A stretch of 64,000 nt of DNA from Mesonia sp. HuA40 (GCF_008017835.1 NZ_VRLT01000056.1:1-64000); one strand, 5' to 3'. Positions 1 to 9,445 are shown, counted from the first letter of the stretch. Notes: generated by a model from the letters alone, not told the origin. Numbers and translations are program-made.

Positions 1-77
1 CAACAAAACAACAAAACAACAAAACAACAAAACAACAAAACAACAAAACAACAAAACAACAAAACAACAAAACAACA
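1..77. repeat. Octanucleotide tandem repeat (CAACAAAA)n
   Basis: Nine perfect copies of the 8-bp unit CAACAAAA fill positions 1-72 and a partial copy follows. The array starts at or before the window edge, so its full length is unknown. Because 8 is not a multiple of 3, each gain or loss of a unit changes the reading frame of whatever is translated through it. In the frame that continues into the signal-peptide-like segment at 82-204, three units spell an eight-residue peptide period, QQNNKTTK. No spacers separate the units, so this is a simple sequence repeat and not a CRISPR array. Confidence 0.95.
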
Positions 78-204
78 GCAACTGCTTAGTCTATGCATCG
101 TTTTTTTAATGATATCTCCTTTTTTGATAGCACAACAAAATTATGATGATTGTCTTTTTTTGGAGAATGCTAACCTACAGAACTATTCAAGTTTAAGTGA
201 TTGA
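1..204 (+). CDS. Partial open frame: repeat-encoded N-terminus, signal peptide, short tail (hypothetical)
   Basis: An open frame enters from the left edge and stops at TGA 202-204. After the repeat-encoded QQNNKTTK periods it reads into a convincing signal peptide: a run beginning QLLSLCIVFLMISP and ending LIAQ, with the Ala-Gln cleavage style common in Bacteroidota exported proteins. About 24 residues follow, including YDDC, and then the stop. The start codon is outside the window or has been lost. The mature part is too short for a normal exported domain, so this may be a truncated gene, a small secreted peptide, or a gene currently out of frame through the repeat. I do not recognise the product. 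The real protein could also be in another frame, depending on repeat number. Confidence 0.4.
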   Translation, partial: QQNNKTTKQQNNKTTKQQNNKTTKQQQLLSLCIVFLMISPFLIAQQNYDDCLFLENANLQNYSSLSD

Positions 205-238
205 AAGCAAAAATTTAGTAATTCAATAAAAAATCATT

Positions 239-1120
239 ATGAAAACATTAATAACAACTCTCGTATTTTTGATAAGTTTAGTAGGTTTTACTCAAACTAC
301 GTTTATATTCGATAATAATTTTGAGCAAACCTTAATCGATTTGGGAATCGATAGTGATAATACAGTTAATTATCAAGTCTTAACTTCAGATATAGACCAA
401 GTTACGCATTTAGATTTAAGTGCGTCCAGTCATCTTCCTATTTCAGATATCGAAGGAATAAAAGATTTTACTGCTTTACAGGTACTAAATATTAGTGGGA
501 TAGGCTTTATTAATTCAGGTGAAGTAGATATACCTCCTTACTTAGATTTGTCAACTTTAACAGCGCTGGAAGAATTGTATTTTACAAGTCAAGGTGATAC
601 TCATAATAATATATTAGTTCATTTATATTTAACCAACAATCCTAATTTAACCACCTTAGAATCTTTAGATGTGGGTGCGTTAGAATTTATAGATTTAGAA
701 GGAAGCGATGTCAATCTAACTAATTTAACTATGAATTTTACTGGAGACTGGCAAGACATCTGCATAAATGTAACAGATCCTGTTGCGGCTCAAAATGCAC
801 AAGGTGTTTATGCAAGTTGGAACGTTACCTACAACTCACAAACCGGCGTTCTTTCCTATTCAGATGATTGTGAAAAATTGCATACAGCTTCAAAAGAGAA
901 AATAAACTTTAGCCTATACCCCAACCCGGCAAGCCATCAATTTCATATTAAATCAACCAGAAATTTAGATCAAATAAAACTTTACAACCTACAAGGTAAA
1001 CTGATAAAAACATTTCATCAGCAAGAAACCTATGATATTTCAAATTTAGCTAGCGGAGTTTATTTTTTAAAACTTAGAAGTGGTAAGCAAGTTTATACTC
1101 AGAAACTGATTAAAAACTAG
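239..1120 (+). CDS. Leucine-rich secreted protein with T9SS type A sorting domain
   Basis: A 293-residue exported protein. Residues 1-19 form a signal peptide (MKTLITTLVFLISLVGFTQ). The mature N-terminus (about 23-60) has the FDNNFEQTLIDLGIDSDN element that opens many flavobacterial leucine-rich surface proteins. Residues about 60-165 carry irregular leucine-rich segments (ALQVLNISG, TALEELYF, LTTLESLDV). The C-terminal 70 residues are a T9SS type A sorting domain: FSLYPNPASHQFHIKS, then LYNLQGKLIKTF, YDISNLASGVYFLKL and QKLIKN. T9SS substrates cross the outer membrane and are then secreted or attached to the surface, so this protein is inferred to act outside the cell. The ligand is unknown. 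It is monocistronic and ends at a strong hairpin shared with the convergent peptidase gene. Confidence 0.85.
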   Translation: MKTLITTLVFLISLVGFTQTTFIFDNNFEQTLIDLGIDSDNTVNYQVLTSDIDQVTHLDLSASSHLPISDIEGIKDFTALQVLNISGIGFINSGEVDIPPYLDLSTLTALEELYFTSQGDTHNNILVHLYLTNNPNLTTLESLDVGALEFIDLEGSDVNLTNLTMNFTGDWQDICINVTDPVAAQNAQGVYASWNVTYNSQTGVLSYSDDCEKLHTASKEKINFSLYPNPASHQFHIKSTRNLDQIKLYNLQGKLIKTFHQQETYDISNLASGVYFLKLRSGKQVYTQKLIKN

Positions 1121-1175
1121 TACTCTTCTATAGTAATCAATATAAAATTCTTATTTCATTAAAAATAATCACGAA

Positions 1176-1213
1176 AAAACAAAACCCATCGAACTTTAGA
1201 TGGGTTTTGTTTT
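1176..1213. terminator. Bidirectional intrinsic terminator
   Basis: A perfect 15-bp inverted repeat (AAAACAAAACCCATC at 1176-1190 and its complement at 1199-1213) has an 8-nt loop. A-rich and T-rich flanks give a U-tract on either strand. It lies between the convergent genes ending at 1120 (+) and 1236 (-) and can serve both. Confidence 0.85.
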
Positions 1214-1235
1214 TTATAAATATATTCAAAAGCGC

Positions 1236-3305
1236 TTACCAAATAGCAACTCTATCTTTTGGAGCTACATACATAGAATCTCCTTCTTTTATGTCAAATG
1301 CTTCGTAAAATGCATCAACATTTTGCAAAGGTACATAAGCTCTATATTGCCCTGGAGAATGCGGATCTGTCTTTATTTGTGAACGTAAGGCTTCTTCACG
1401 AGATTTGGTTCTCCAAACAGTAGCCCACGATAAGAAAAAGCGTTGTTCGGGGGTAAATCCATCGATGTTTTCGGGTCTACCGTGCTCTTTAAAGTGGCGT
1501 TGTAATCCGTCATAAGCCCCTAAAACGCCGCCTAGGTCGCCAATGTTTTCACCTAACGTAAATTTACCGTTGATATATACGCTGTCTAAAACTTCGATGG
1601 CGCTGTATTGTTCGGCCAATTGGTTTCCTCGCTTGGTGAATTCTTCTAAATCTTTATCTGTCCACCAGTTGTTTAAATTTCCTTCGGCGTCAAAGCGTGC
1701 ACCACTGTCATCAAAAGCATGTGAAATTTCATGACCTATTACTGCCCCGATTCCACCATAATTTACTGCAGCATCTGCTTTGTAATTATAAAATGGTGGT
1801 TGTAAAATCGCTGCAGGAAATACAATTTCGTTAAACATAGGGTTAAAGTAAGCATTCACTGTTTGAGGAGACATTCCCCATTTACTTTTGTCTACAGGCT
1901 CATAAATTTCGGCCAAATTATCTTGCATAGCCCATTGAGATATGGCTTGCATATTTGCATAGTAACTATTGTCTTGTGTTACGTTTAAATCAGAGTAATC
2001 TTCCCACTGATCTGGATAGCCAATTTTAACTGTAAATTTGTCCAGCTTCTCAATAGCTTTCTTCTTGGTTTCTGCACTCATCCAGTCTAATTGCTCAATT
2101 CGGGCTTGGTAGGCTGCAATTACGTTGTCTATCATTTCTTTAGCCTTTGCTTTCGCTTCTGGCGGAAACTTTTCATCTACATACAATTGGCCTAAGGCTT
2201 CGCCGATAGCGTTATTTACCGTCACTAAAGCACGCTCTCTCGCAGGTCTCATTTTTTGAGCACCATTTAAACGTTTGCTGTAAAACTCCCAGCTAGCTTG
2301 CTCTAAATCTGTACTTAATTGACTAGAGGCACTATTTAAGGTGGCCCAACGCATTAAGGTTTTAATTTCATTTAGGTTTTCTGGTTGTAATACTTGTTGT
2401 ACGGTAGCCATATATTTAGGTTGCATAACCAGTACAGTGTCTAATTCTTTTTCAACTCCAAGTTCTGTAAAGTATTTTTTCCAATCTATAGCCGGAACCA
2501 TTTGCTGTAATTCCTCTATTGAGGTGGGATTGTTAAAGTTTCTAAAGTCGCGGCTTTGTACCTTATCTAATCTAGGCTCGGCGAGTTTGGTTTCCCAGGC
2601 TAAAATTGTTTCGGCTTGAGCTTTAGCGCTTTCTTCGTCTTCACCTATTTTAACTAACATTTTAGCAATATAGGCTTTGTAATCTTCTCGAATAGCTTTT
2701 GAGTCTGCATCATCTTTGATGTAATAATCTCTCTCGGGTAAACCAAGACCATCAGGGGCGAGATAGGCAGCATTAATATTTGAATTAGAAGGGTTGGCAT
2801 AAGCTCCTAAACTAAAGAATGGAGCCGAAACTGCTGTAGGATTCTTTGCTAATGCTTCTTGTAATTCTGCAATGCTTTGTATCTTCTCTATTTGCTCAAG
2901 TACTGGCTCAATAGGAGTAATACTAGCCTCATTTCGTGCAAGGGTGTCTAGTTTAGATTTAAACAAAAATAGAGCCTTAGCTTGATCGGTGTCTGGAGCA
3001 TAGGCTTCGTTTTCAATCGCTTTGTCGATTATTGCCAATACATCGTTGTCTGTACTTTGCCTTAATACTTGGAAACCTCCCCAAGAAGTTCTGTCATCTG
3101 GGATTTTGGTTTCTCGTAGCCAAGTTCCGTTCACATATTGATAAAAGTTATCTTTTGGGCTTACCAAGGTATCCATATATTGCAATTCGATACCGGGTGT
3201 GGCATTTTCTGTTGATTGTGCTAGTTGTTGGGTATTTTCTTTGCAAGAAAATAATGCCAAACCACCAGCCAAAACCAACAAATGGGGTTTTAATCTTGTT
3301 TTCAT
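1236..3305 (-). CDS. M13 family zinc metallopeptidase (neprilysin/PepO-like) lipoprotein
   Basis: A 689-residue endopeptidase of the M13 (neprilysin) family. The N-terminus is a lipoprotein signal with lipobox Cys in LALFSCKEN, so it is inferred to be anchored on the periplasmic or outer-membrane face. Residues about 40-420 are the M13 N-terminal helical domain, beginning with DNFYQYVNGTWL. The catalytic domain contains VNAYFNP, the zinc motif HEISH at residues 525-529, the third ligand in GENIGDLGG about 60 residues later, and the C-terminal W typical of the family. Length is normal for M13 and all key residues are present. It is the last gene of a probable three-gene minus-strand operon (gaps of 22 and 28 bp). 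The family hydrolyses short peptides, and the substrate here is unknown. Confidence 0.95.
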   Translation of the reverse strand: MKTRLKPHLLVLAGGLALFSCKENTQQLAQSTENATPGIELQYMDTLVSPKDNFYQYVNGTWLRETKIPDDRTSWGGFQVLRQSTDNDVLAIIDKAIENEAYAPDTDQAKALFLFKSKLDTLARNEASITPIEPVLEQIEKIQSIAELQEALAKNPTAVSAPFFSLGAYANPSNSNINAAYLAPDGLGLPERDYYIKDDADSKAIREDYKAYIAKMLVKIGEDEESAKAQAETILAWETKLAEPRLDKVQSRDFRNFNNPTSIEELQQMVPAIDWKKYFTELGVEKELDTVLVMQPKYMATVQQVLQPENLNEIKTLMRWATLNSASSQLSTDLEQASWEFYSKRLNGAQKMRPARERALVTVNNAIGEALGQLYVDEKFPPEAKAKAKEMIDNVIAAYQARIEQLDWMSAETKKKAIEKLDKFTVKIGYPDQWEDYSDLNVTQDNSYYANMQAISQWAMQDNLAEIYEPVDKSKWGMSPQTVNAYFNPMFNEIVFPAAILQPPFYNYKADAAVNYGGIGAVIGHEISHAFDDSGARFDAEGNLNNWWTDKDLEEFTKRGNQLAEQYSAIEVLDSVYINGKFTLGENIGDLGGVLGAYDGLQRHFKEHGRPENIDGFTPEQRFFLSWATVWRTKSREEALRSQIKTDPHSPGQYRAYVPLQNVDAFYEAFDIKEGDSMYVAPKDRVAIW

Positions 3306-3333
3306 TAGTATTGTTGTTATTGATCTTTATCTA

Positions 3334-3858
3334 TTAGTTATTGCTTTGCTGATTTGTTACAGACTTTTTATAGTTTTCTTTTAAAAAAATGTTGTCTTTT
3401 TCTTTTTTAAATAAAACAACTTGTTTACCCAAAGCATTGGGTATGGTGTATGAAAGAACATACTGCTTTATTAAAAAACCATCTTCGGTTTTTATGATAA
3501 CGCCAGAGCCACGGCAAACTCCCATAGCTGTCTTTAAAAGTTCGTGAAACCAATATGTATTTTGGTTTCCATTTATTTTTCTGTTAAAAGCTTCAAAGTG
3601 CCAAGCTTTTCCTGCGCGAAAATGCGGTGCGGCATAGCGCATAAAAGCTTGCTTGTCCCAGATCTCATCGGCTTGTGTACCAATGAAGGTGGCCTCTTTA
3701 TGCATTTTATCAAAATAACTGTCAAATTGAGCATTTGCTGCAGCCAAGTGCCAAGCATCTATAAAATTATTTAAAGCTGCTTTGGTAGAATCTTTTACTT
3801 GTGCGCTTCCAGCCACTGAAAAAAATCCGATAAGGAGAAAAACACAAAGCTTATTCAT
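3334..3858 (-). CDS. Secreted NTF2-like (SnoaL/DUF4440-type) protein
   Basis: A 174-residue protein with a cleavable signal peptide (residues 1-20, ending AGSAQ). The remainder has the features of a nuclear-transport-factor-2-like cone fold: an N-terminal helix (LNNFIDAWHLAAANAQFDSYFD), the FIGTQADEIWDK segment, RYAAPHF, and a late sheet (GSGVIIKTEDGFLIKQYVLSYTIPN). Bacteroidota encode many such periplasmic NTF2-like proteins, mostly without known function. It is co-directional with the neighbouring lipoprotein and M13 peptidase genes. The family call is fairly firm. Enzymatic or binding role cannot be read from the sequence. Confidence 0.8.
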   Translation of the reverse strand: MNKLCVFLLIGFFSVAGSAQVKDSTKAALNNFIDAWHLAAANAQFDSYFDKMHKEATFIGTQADEIWDKQAFMRYAAPHFRAGKAWHFEAFNRKINGNQNTYWFHELLKTAMGVCRGSGVIIKTEDGFLIKQYVLSYTIPNALGKQVVLFKKEKDNIFLKENYKKSVTNQQSNN

Positions 3859-3880
3859 TTGTTTTCTTATTTACAGGTCA

Positions 3881-4453
3881 TTATTCTTTTGTTGCTACAG
3901 AATCTTTAGATTTTATAGATTCTAGAAGCTCAGCTTCAAATTCTTCTATGCTCGGTAAAAAAACTTCATTGAGTTGCGTCTTTAAGTTATTGAAGGCGAT
4001 GATGACTTTCTCTAAATTATTTTTCAATAAAGTGGTGTCTTTTACTTGGCGCTGACTCACTTGCTCTAACATTTTGGTATGGGTGTAAAGAACATTTAAC
4101 CTTGCCGCTATTGCATTTTCCTTAAAAACAAGAGGCACACTGTCGTTTAATTGCTTTGCTATATTGGCTAGATTAGTGGCGTTTTCTACCAAATCTTGGT
4201 AATGTGATGATTTTAAATTTTCAAGCTCATTTTCAAAGGTTTTAAAATCGGCCCAGGTATTGGCAGTGTCTTGTGTTTTTTTGCTCAGCTTTACTTGGGT
4301 TGAGGTGGGTAAAATAATATCTTTTTGTAAAATGTTAGTTTGTTTTTCTAGGAAAGAATTCTCTTTGGATTTATCAGATTTATTTTGGCAAGAAATCAAA
4401 CCTATTAAAACTGAAAAGATGAGCAAGAAAGGCAGGGAAAAAATCCTTTTCAT
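3881..4453 (-). CDS. Hypothetical lipoprotein
   Basis: A 190-residue predicted lipoprotein. Its N-terminus is a short basic start, a hydrophobic run and lipobox Cys in LIGLISCQNKSDKS. The mature part is almost entirely helical and charged (DFKTFENELENLKSSHYQDLVENATNLANIAKQLND), suggesting a helical bundle or coiled coil. I recognise no catalytic motif or named family. It is the first gene of the three-gene minus-strand cluster. A near-consensus -7 element (TATCTTTC, minus strand, 4479 down to 4472) lies 18 nt upstream of its ATG and could drive the operon. Confidence 0.75.
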   Translation of the reverse strand: MKRIFSLPFLLIFSVLIGLISCQNKSDKSKENSFLEKQTNILQKDIILPTSTQVKLSKKTQDTANTWADFKTFENELENLKSSHYQDLVENATNLANIAKQLNDSVPLVFKENAIAARLNVLYTHTKMLEQVSQRQVKDTTLLKNNLEKVIIAFNNLKTQLNEVFLPSIEEFEAELLESIKSKDSVATKE

Positions 4454-4598
4454 ATAAGCGCTTTTAGATGCGAAAGATACAATTTTTTAGAAGAATATTG
4501 TTTTTTCTGGGTCAATTTACGTGTGGGAAAGTTTTGTAGTGCGCTTAAAAAATTGTTTTTTTGAGGTGCTATTAAAGCCTTTTTAAATATATGAATCA

Positions 4599-5543
4599 AT
4601 GGGAAATAAAATATTAATTATGGGAGCCTGCGGGCAGATAGGAACGGAGTTAACCCTTACTTTGAGAGAAAAGTTTGGGAATGAAAATGTAGTTGCCAGC
4701 GATATTAGAGAAGGCAATGAACAACTGATGCAAACTGGTCCTTTTGAAATTTTAGATGCGACCAATTATAAGGCAATTGAAGATATTGTAATGCACTATG
4801 AAATTGATGAGGTTTATTTGATGGCGGCAATGCTAAGTGCTACCGCCGAAAAATTTCCCATGCGCGGTTGGGAGTTGAATATGAATTCTCTTTTCAATGT
4901 ATTAAACCTAGCCAAAGACAAGAAGATTAGCAAATTGTTTTGGCCCTCGAGTATCGCTGTGTTTGGACCTACTACTCCAAAGCTTAACACGCCACAAACA
5001 ACGGTAATGGAGCCTACTACCGTTTACGGAATTAGCAAGCAAACAGGAGAGCGCTGGTGCGAATATTATCATGAAAAATATGGTGTAGATGTACGGAGCA
5101 TTCGCTACCCTGGCTTAATTAGCTATAAAACGGCTCCCGGTGGTGGAACAACTGATTATGCTGTAGAGATTTTTCACGAAGCTTTAAACCAACAATCTTA
5201 CACCAGTTTTTTAAGTGAGGATACAGCTTTACCTATGATGTTCATGGATGATGCCATTGAGGCAACTATACGTTTAATGAATGCAGATAAGGAATCTTTA
5301 AGCATCAAATCTTCTTATAATTTAGGTGGTATTAGCTTTACACCTAAAGAAATTGCCGAAAGCATTAAAAAGCATATTCCTAACTTTAGAATAGATTACG
5401 CGCCAGATTTCAGACAGGCTATAGCCGATTCTTGGCCTTCAAGTATCGATGATAGTCAGGCGCAAAAAGACTGGGGTTGGAAACACCAATTTGATTTAGA
5501 TAAAATGACGAAAGCGATGCTCGATGGTTTGCGAAATCTGTAG
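4599..5543 (+). CDS. L-threonine 3-dehydrogenase, short-chain (SDR/epimerase) type
   Basis: A 314-residue extended SDR protein. The NAD-binding glycine motif GACGQIG is at residues 9-15, the catalytic YxxxK (YGISK) at 143-147, and the Ser-rich strand WPSSIAVFGP at 115-124. The combination of SSIAVFGP, TTVYGISKQTGERWCEYY, YPGLISYKTAPGGGTTDYA and MMFMDDAIEATI is characteristic of the SDR-type threonine dehydrogenases known from psychrophilic flavobacteria. These oxidise L-threonine to 2-amino-3-oxobutyrate with NAD+ and are unrelated to zinc-dependent Tdh. It is a cytoplasmic, single-gene transcription unit that ends at a strong hairpin. A generic UDP-sugar epimerase is less likely because the substrate-loop motifs match the threonine dehydrogenase clade. 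Confidence 0.85.
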   Translation: MGNKILIMGACGQIGTELTLTLREKFGNENVVASDIREGNEQLMQTGPFEILDATNYKAIEDIVMHYEIDEVYLMAAMLSATAEKFPMRGWELNMNSLFNVLNLAKDKKISKLFWPSSIAVFGPTTPKLNTPQTTVMEPTTVYGISKQTGERWCEYYHEKYGVDVRSIRYPGLISYKTAPGGGTTDYAVEIFHEALNQQSYTSFLSEDTALPMMFMDDAIEATIRLMNADKESLSIKSSYNLGGISFTPKEIAESIKKHIPNFRIDYAPDFRQAIADSWPSSIDDSQAQKDWGWKHQFDLDKMTKAMLDGLRNL

Positions 5544-5557
5544 ATTATTTTAAACTT

Positions 5558-5591
5558 AAAAAAAATCCTTTTCATTGAAAAGGATTTTTTT
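5558..5591. terminator. Bidirectional intrinsic terminator
   Basis: A 14-bp inverted repeat (AAAAAATCCTTTTC and its complement) with a loop of about 4 nt and a T8 run on the plus strand. It lies between the convergent threonine dehydrogenase and sdhB genes, and the A-run on the left gives a U-tract for minus-strand transcription too. Confidence 0.8.
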
Positions 5592-5615
5592 TGGTATTAT
5601 AAGTAAGGTTATTTC

Positions 5616-6362
5616 CTAGCCTTTAGCATTTGCACTAAGGTATTCACGATTCATACGTGCGATATTTTCAAGAGAAATACCTTTAGGACATTCAAGTTCA
5701 CAAGCTCCTGTATTCGAGCAATTTCCAAAACCTTCTTCATCCATTTGACGTACCATAGCTTGAACACGATCTACAGCTTCTACACGTCCTTGTGGTAATA
5801 AGGCATATTGAGAAACCTTAGCTGAAGTGAAAAGCATTGCACTTGCATTTTTACAAGCTGCTACACATGCACCACAGCCTATACAAGTGGCTGCATTAAA
5901 AGAATCATCGGCGTTATGCTTATTTACCGGAATAGAATTAGCATCTATTGTGTTACCCGATGTGTTTACCGATACGTAACCACCTGCTTGCTGAATGCGG
6001 TCAAATGCTGTTCTGTCTACGATTAAATCTTTAATTACAGGAAATGCATTGGCTCTAAAAGGCTCTATGGTAATGGTATCTCCATCGTTAAAAGAGCGCA
6101 TGTGTAATTGACAAGTAGTAATTAAACGGTCTGGACCGTGAGGCTCTCCGTTAATTTGTAGCGAACAAGATCCGCAAATACCTTCTCGGCAATCGTGATC
6201 AAACTCTACTGGTTCTTCTCCTTTGGCCACTAATTCTTCATTCAATACATCTAGCATTTCTAGAAAAGACATATCTCCTTCTATACCATCAATGGGATAG
6301 TCGACCATTTTTCCTTTGGTGTTAGCACCGTCTTGGCGCCATATTTTAAGTGTAAGTTTCAT
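5616..6362 (-). CDS. sdhB: Succinate dehydrogenase/fumarate reductase iron-sulfur subunit
   Basis: A 248-residue iron-sulfur subunit of complex II. Plant-type ferredoxin ligands are Cys58, Cys63, Cys66 (CREGICGSC) and Cys84. Ligands of the two C-terminal cubane-type clusters are in [11 protein letters not shown] (160-170) and [11 protein letters not shown] (215-225). It passes electrons from the flavin of SdhA to the membrane cytochrome b subunit and faces the cytoplasm. It is the third gene of sdhC-sdhA-sdhB, 70 bp downstream of sdhA. The gene order and the single large cytochrome b indicate the B-type menaquinone-reactive enzyme of Bacteroidota and Bacillus, not the E. coli SdhCDAB type. 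The subunit is complete. Confidence 0.97.
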   Translation of the reverse strand: MKLTLKIWRQDGANTKGKMVDYPIDGIEGDMSFLEMLDVLNEELVAKGEEPVEFDHDCREGICGSCSLQINGEPHGPDRLITTCQLHMRSFNDGDTITIEPFRANAFPVIKDLIVDRTAFDRIQQAGGYVSVNTSGNTIDANSIPVNKHNADDSFNAATCIGCGACVAACKNASAMLFTSAKVSQYALLPQGRVEAVDRVQAMVRQMDEEGFGNCSNTGACELECPKGISLENIARMNREYLSANAKG

Positions 6363-6432
6363 AATCCTAATTTGAAGATTGAAAAATTTAAAAGTTTCGC
6401 TATTGAGGCGAGCTGCTTTTCAATTTCTCAAA

Positions 6433-8436
6433 TTATTTATAACTCCTTGTTTTTAATTCGATATTATCAAATACTAAATCCTCTTTGTGTAATTTAGCTT
6501 CGCGCGGATCACCGGTATATTCCCAAGCGGCAACATATTTAAAGTTCTCATCATCTCGTAATGCCTCGCCCTCTTCGGTTTGATACTCTTCTCTAAAGTG
6601 GCCTCCACAAGACTCATTTCTGTGTAGAGCATCTTTAGCAAATAGTTCACCTAACTCAAGAAAATCTGCTACTCTTCCCGCTTTTTCAAGTTCTGCATTT
6701 TTGGTTTCAGCCTTTCCAGTCACCTTTACATTCTTCCAAAAATCTTCACGTAAAGCTTTAATTTCTTCTAAAGCCTCTTGTAAGCCTTGAGCGTTTCTAG
6801 CCATACCACATTTGTTCCACATAATTTTACCTAATTTCTTGTGGTAATGATCTACTGAGTGTTTGCCACTGGCTTTCATCAAACGATCAATTTTATCCTT
6901 CACATTTTTTTCGGCTTCGGCAAACTCTGGTAAATCTGTTGAGATAGCTCCTGTTCTAATGTCATTAGATAAATAATCTCCAATGGTGTAAGGCAGTACA
7001 AAATATCCATCGGCTAAACCTTGCATAAGGGCCGAAGCTCCTAATCGGTTTGCACCGTGATCAGAGAAATTGGCCTCTCCTGCAGCATAACAACCAGGAA
7101 TAGTGGTTTGTAAATTATAATCAACCCATAAACCACCCATTGTATAATGTACCGCAGGATAAATCATCATAGGTGTTTCATACGGATTTTGATCTACAAT
7201 TTTTTGATACATCTGGAAAAGGTTACCGTATTTTGCTTCGACAACTTCTTTTCCTAAACGAGTAATCTCTTCTTTTGAAGCATTTTTATGGCCAGAGGTA
7301 AAAGCTTTTTCCTTACCATAACGCTCGATAGCACTTGCAAAATCTAAGAATACAGCCTCACCTGTTTTATTTACTCCAAACCCAGCGTCACAACGTTCTT
7401 TTGCTGCTCTTGAAGCTACATCTCTTGGTACTAAGTTACCAAATGCAGGGTATCTGCGCTCCAAATAATAATCGCGCTCTTCTTCACTTAAATCAGTAGG
7501 TTTTAGTCGGCCCTCGCGAATTGCGATTGCATCTTCTTTCTTTTTAGGTACCCATATACGTCCATCGTTTCGTAGAGACTCAGACATCAGCGTAAGCTTA
7601 GACTGGTGGTCTCCCGATACGGGTATACAAGTAGGGTGAATTTGGGTGTAGCAAGGATTGGCAAAATAGGCACCGCGCTTATGTGCTCTCCATGCTGCCA
7701 TCACGTTACTACCCATTGCATTAGTTGATAAGAAGAAAACATTACCGTAACCTCCAGAAGCTAAAACTACTGCGTGTGCAGAATGTCTTTGAATTTCTCC
7801 AGTTACCATATCTCGGGCAATAATTCCTCTTGCTTTACCGTCAACCAAGACTAAATCCATCATCTCATGACGGGTAAAAGATTGAATCTTCCCGCGGTTG
7901 ATTTGTCTGTTCATTGCCGAGTATGCTCCTAATAAAAGTTGCTGCCCCGTCTGACCTTTAGCGTAGAAAGTACGCGATACTAGTACCCCTCCAAATGAGC
8001 GGTTGTCTAATAGTCCGCCATATTCTCTTGCAAAAGGCACTCCTTGTGCCACACATTGGTCGATAATATTACCCGATACTTCGGCCAAGCGATATACGTT
8101 GGCTTCTCGTGAACGATAATCACCTCCTTTAACCGTATCATAGAATAAACGATAATCAGAATCGCCATCACCCTGGTAGTTTTTTGAGGCATTTATACCC
8201 CCTTGCGCTGCAATTGAGTGTGCTCTTCGCGGTGAATCTTGGTAGCAGAAAGTCTTAACATTATAACCCAGTTCGGCTAAGGTGGCAGCTGCACTACCGC
8301 CTGCAAGACCTGTACCAACTACAATCACATCTATGTTTCTTTTGTTGGCTGGGTTTACTAAGTTTATTTCGTTTTTATGTTTTGTCCATTTATCGGCTAA
8401 TGGTCCTGATGGTATTTTTGAATCTAAAACTGACAT
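6433..8436 (-). CDS. sdhA: Succinate dehydrogenase/fumarate reductase flavoprotein subunit
   Basis: A 667-residue flavoprotein of complex II. The Rossmann FAD motif [12 protein letters not shown] lies near residue 40. The flavinylation region [16 protein letters not shown] is near 73-88, with the His expected to carry covalent FAD. The dicarboxylate site segment [15 protein letters not shown] is in the middle, and the capping and C-terminal helical domains follow ([15 protein letters not shown]). It oxidises succinate to fumarate in the TCA cycle and connects functionally with the 2-oxoglutarate dehydrogenase genes at 33620-37716. It begins 12 bp after sdhC. Length and motifs match the Bacteroidota B-type enzyme. 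Confidence 0.97.
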   Translation of the reverse strand: MSVLDSKIPSGPLADKWTKHKNEINLVNPANKRNIDVIVVGTGLAGGSAAATLAELGYNVKTFCYQDSPRRAHSIAAQGGINASKNYQGDGDSDYRLFYDTVKGGDYRSREANVYRLAEVSGNIIDQCVAQGVPFAREYGGLLDNRSFGGVLVSRTFYAKGQTGQQLLLGAYSAMNRQINRGKIQSFTRHEMMDLVLVDGKARGIIARDMVTGEIQRHSAHAVVLASGGYGNVFFLSTNAMGSNVMAAWRAHKRGAYFANPCYTQIHPTCIPVSGDHQSKLTLMSESLRNDGRIWVPKKKEDAIAIREGRLKPTDLSEEERDYYLERRYPAFGNLVPRDVASRAAKERCDAGFGVNKTGEAVFLDFASAIERYGKEKAFTSGHKNASKEEITRLGKEVVEAKYGNLFQMYQKIVDQNPYETPMMIYPAVHYTMGGLWVDYNLQTTIPGCYAAGEANFSDHGANRLGASALMQGLADGYFVLPYTIGDYLSNDIRTGAISTDLPEFAEAEKNVKDKIDRLMKASGKHSVDHYHKKLGKIMWNKCGMARNAQGLQEALEEIKALREDFWKNVKVTGKAETKNAELEKAGRVADFLELGELFAKDALHRNESCGGHFREEYQTEEGEALRDDENFKYVAAWEYTGDPREAKLHKEDLVFDNIELKTRSYK

Positions 8437-8448
8437 AAATCTTTCGTA

Positions 8449-9111
8449 TTACAAGTGATTAATATAGTGATAAACGGCTATAAAAATAAACCCTAATGGG
8501 ATTAAGATTGCGAAGGCCTTTGTGAAACCTTGCAAGCCTTTTGAATATTTGTTATTAAATCCAACCGATTGAAATGAAGAAGCAAAACCATGCAATAAGT
8601 GAAGCATTAAGAAAACAAATGAAATCACATAAACACCTACGCGTATAGGATTCTCAAATTTAGCGATGGTTTCTTCATAATAGCGTGTTGGGTCTTCTGG
8701 GTGACTTTCAATATACTTGTGCATAATTTCTGGAAACCAAAAATCGTAAAAATGCAAGCCTAAAAAGGCTAAGATAACCGCTCCAGAAAAAATCATGTTT
8801 CTAGACATCCAGCTAGAATTAGCAGAGCCCTTATAGTTGGCATAACCTATGCTTCTAGCATTTCGGTTTTGAATTTCAAGCACAAACCCCATAATAAAAT
8901 GAAAAATCACCCCAAAAATTAAGATGGGTTGCAAGATGGCTTGCACTAAAAAATTAGTACCCATAAAATGAGATATCTCATTGAATACATCGGGGCTTAT
9001 AACCGATATAAAGTTTATGGTAAAATGTTGTAGTAAAAATAAAACTAGGAATAAACCTGACAGAGCCATAGCAAACTTTTTTGCTACAGACGATTTTAGT
9101 AATCCACCCAT
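8449..9111 (-). CDS. sdhC: Succinate dehydrogenase cytochrome b subunit (b558 type)
   Basis: A 220-residue integral membrane protein with about five transmembrane helices: around residues 12-32, 55-75, 103-125, 155-178 and 195-215. His residues in LLQHFTINF, FHFIMGF, LGLHFYDFW and LHLLHGFASSF are candidate heme b ligands. It anchors SdhA/SdhB and reduces menaquinone. This is the single-subunit cytochrome b of B-type complex II, replacing separate SdhC and SdhD. It is the first gene of the sdhCAB operon and sits 31 bp downstream of an excellent -33/-7 promoter. Confidence 0.93.
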   Translation of the reverse strand: MGGLLKSSVAKKFAMALSGLFLVLFLLQHFTINFISVISPDVFNEISHFMGTNFLVQAILQPILIFGVIFHFIMGFVLEIQNRNARSIGYANYKGSANSSWMSRNMIFSGAVILAFLGLHFYDFWFPEIMHKYIESHPEDPTRYYEETIAKFENPIRVGVYVISFVFLMLHLLHGFASSFQSVGFNNKYSKGLQGFTKAFAILIPLGFIFIAVYHYINHL

Positions 9112-9142
9112 TGGTTGTAATGATTTTTTTATGAATTTAGCA

Positions 9143-9173
9143 CAAAAATAAGCTATCCTATATCATTTGCAAA
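9143..9173 (-). promoter_or_regulatory. sdhCAB promoter (Bacteroidota -33/-7 type)
   Basis: On the minus strand a TTTG element (9173-9170) is followed by exactly 19 bp and then TATTTTTG (9150-9143). This is the TTTG / TAnnTTTG consensus of the primary Bacteroidota sigma factor. The start codon of sdhC at 9111 would leave a leader of roughly 25 nt. Confidence 0.75.
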
Positions 9174-9392
9174 GTTTCTAAAGAACAAGCTTCTTATTTA
9201 GAATAAATATTAACAAACTGTTTCGTTTTGTTTTTAATTTATTGAGATAATATTTAATGATAACTGATTTATTTTGGCGAAAAAAAAACAATTCCGATAA
9301 GGCAAGGGTGTAAAAATGGCAATTTAACAAATATACTTTCCGCTAATTTTTGTTTGCATTCTAATTAGATCAGGATTTTGTTAATAGGGTTT

Positions 9393-9409
9393 TCTTGTTT
9401 TAAACAAGA
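9393..9409. promoter_or_regulatory. Interrupted palindrome TCTTGTTT-T-AAACAAGA
   Basis: Eight-base arms flank a single T. It lies about 40 bp upstream of the candidate -33 element for the aminopeptidase P gene and about 220 bp from the sdhC promoter. It could be an operator, but no regulator can be assigned. Confidence 0.3.
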
Positions 9410-9445
9410 GTATGGTTTCAAAATCTCAAGTAAATCTGTATAAAC

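Noticed and set aside
1-77. Possible CRISPR array
   Set aside because: Units are 8 bp, directly abutting and without spacers. It is a simple tandem repeat and no cas gene is nearby.
3032-3337. A 101-codon plus-strand frame overlapping the start of the M13 peptidase gene
   Set aside because: It is antisense to the peptidase signal region. Its hydrophobic end is the complement of the lipoprotein leader and spacer.
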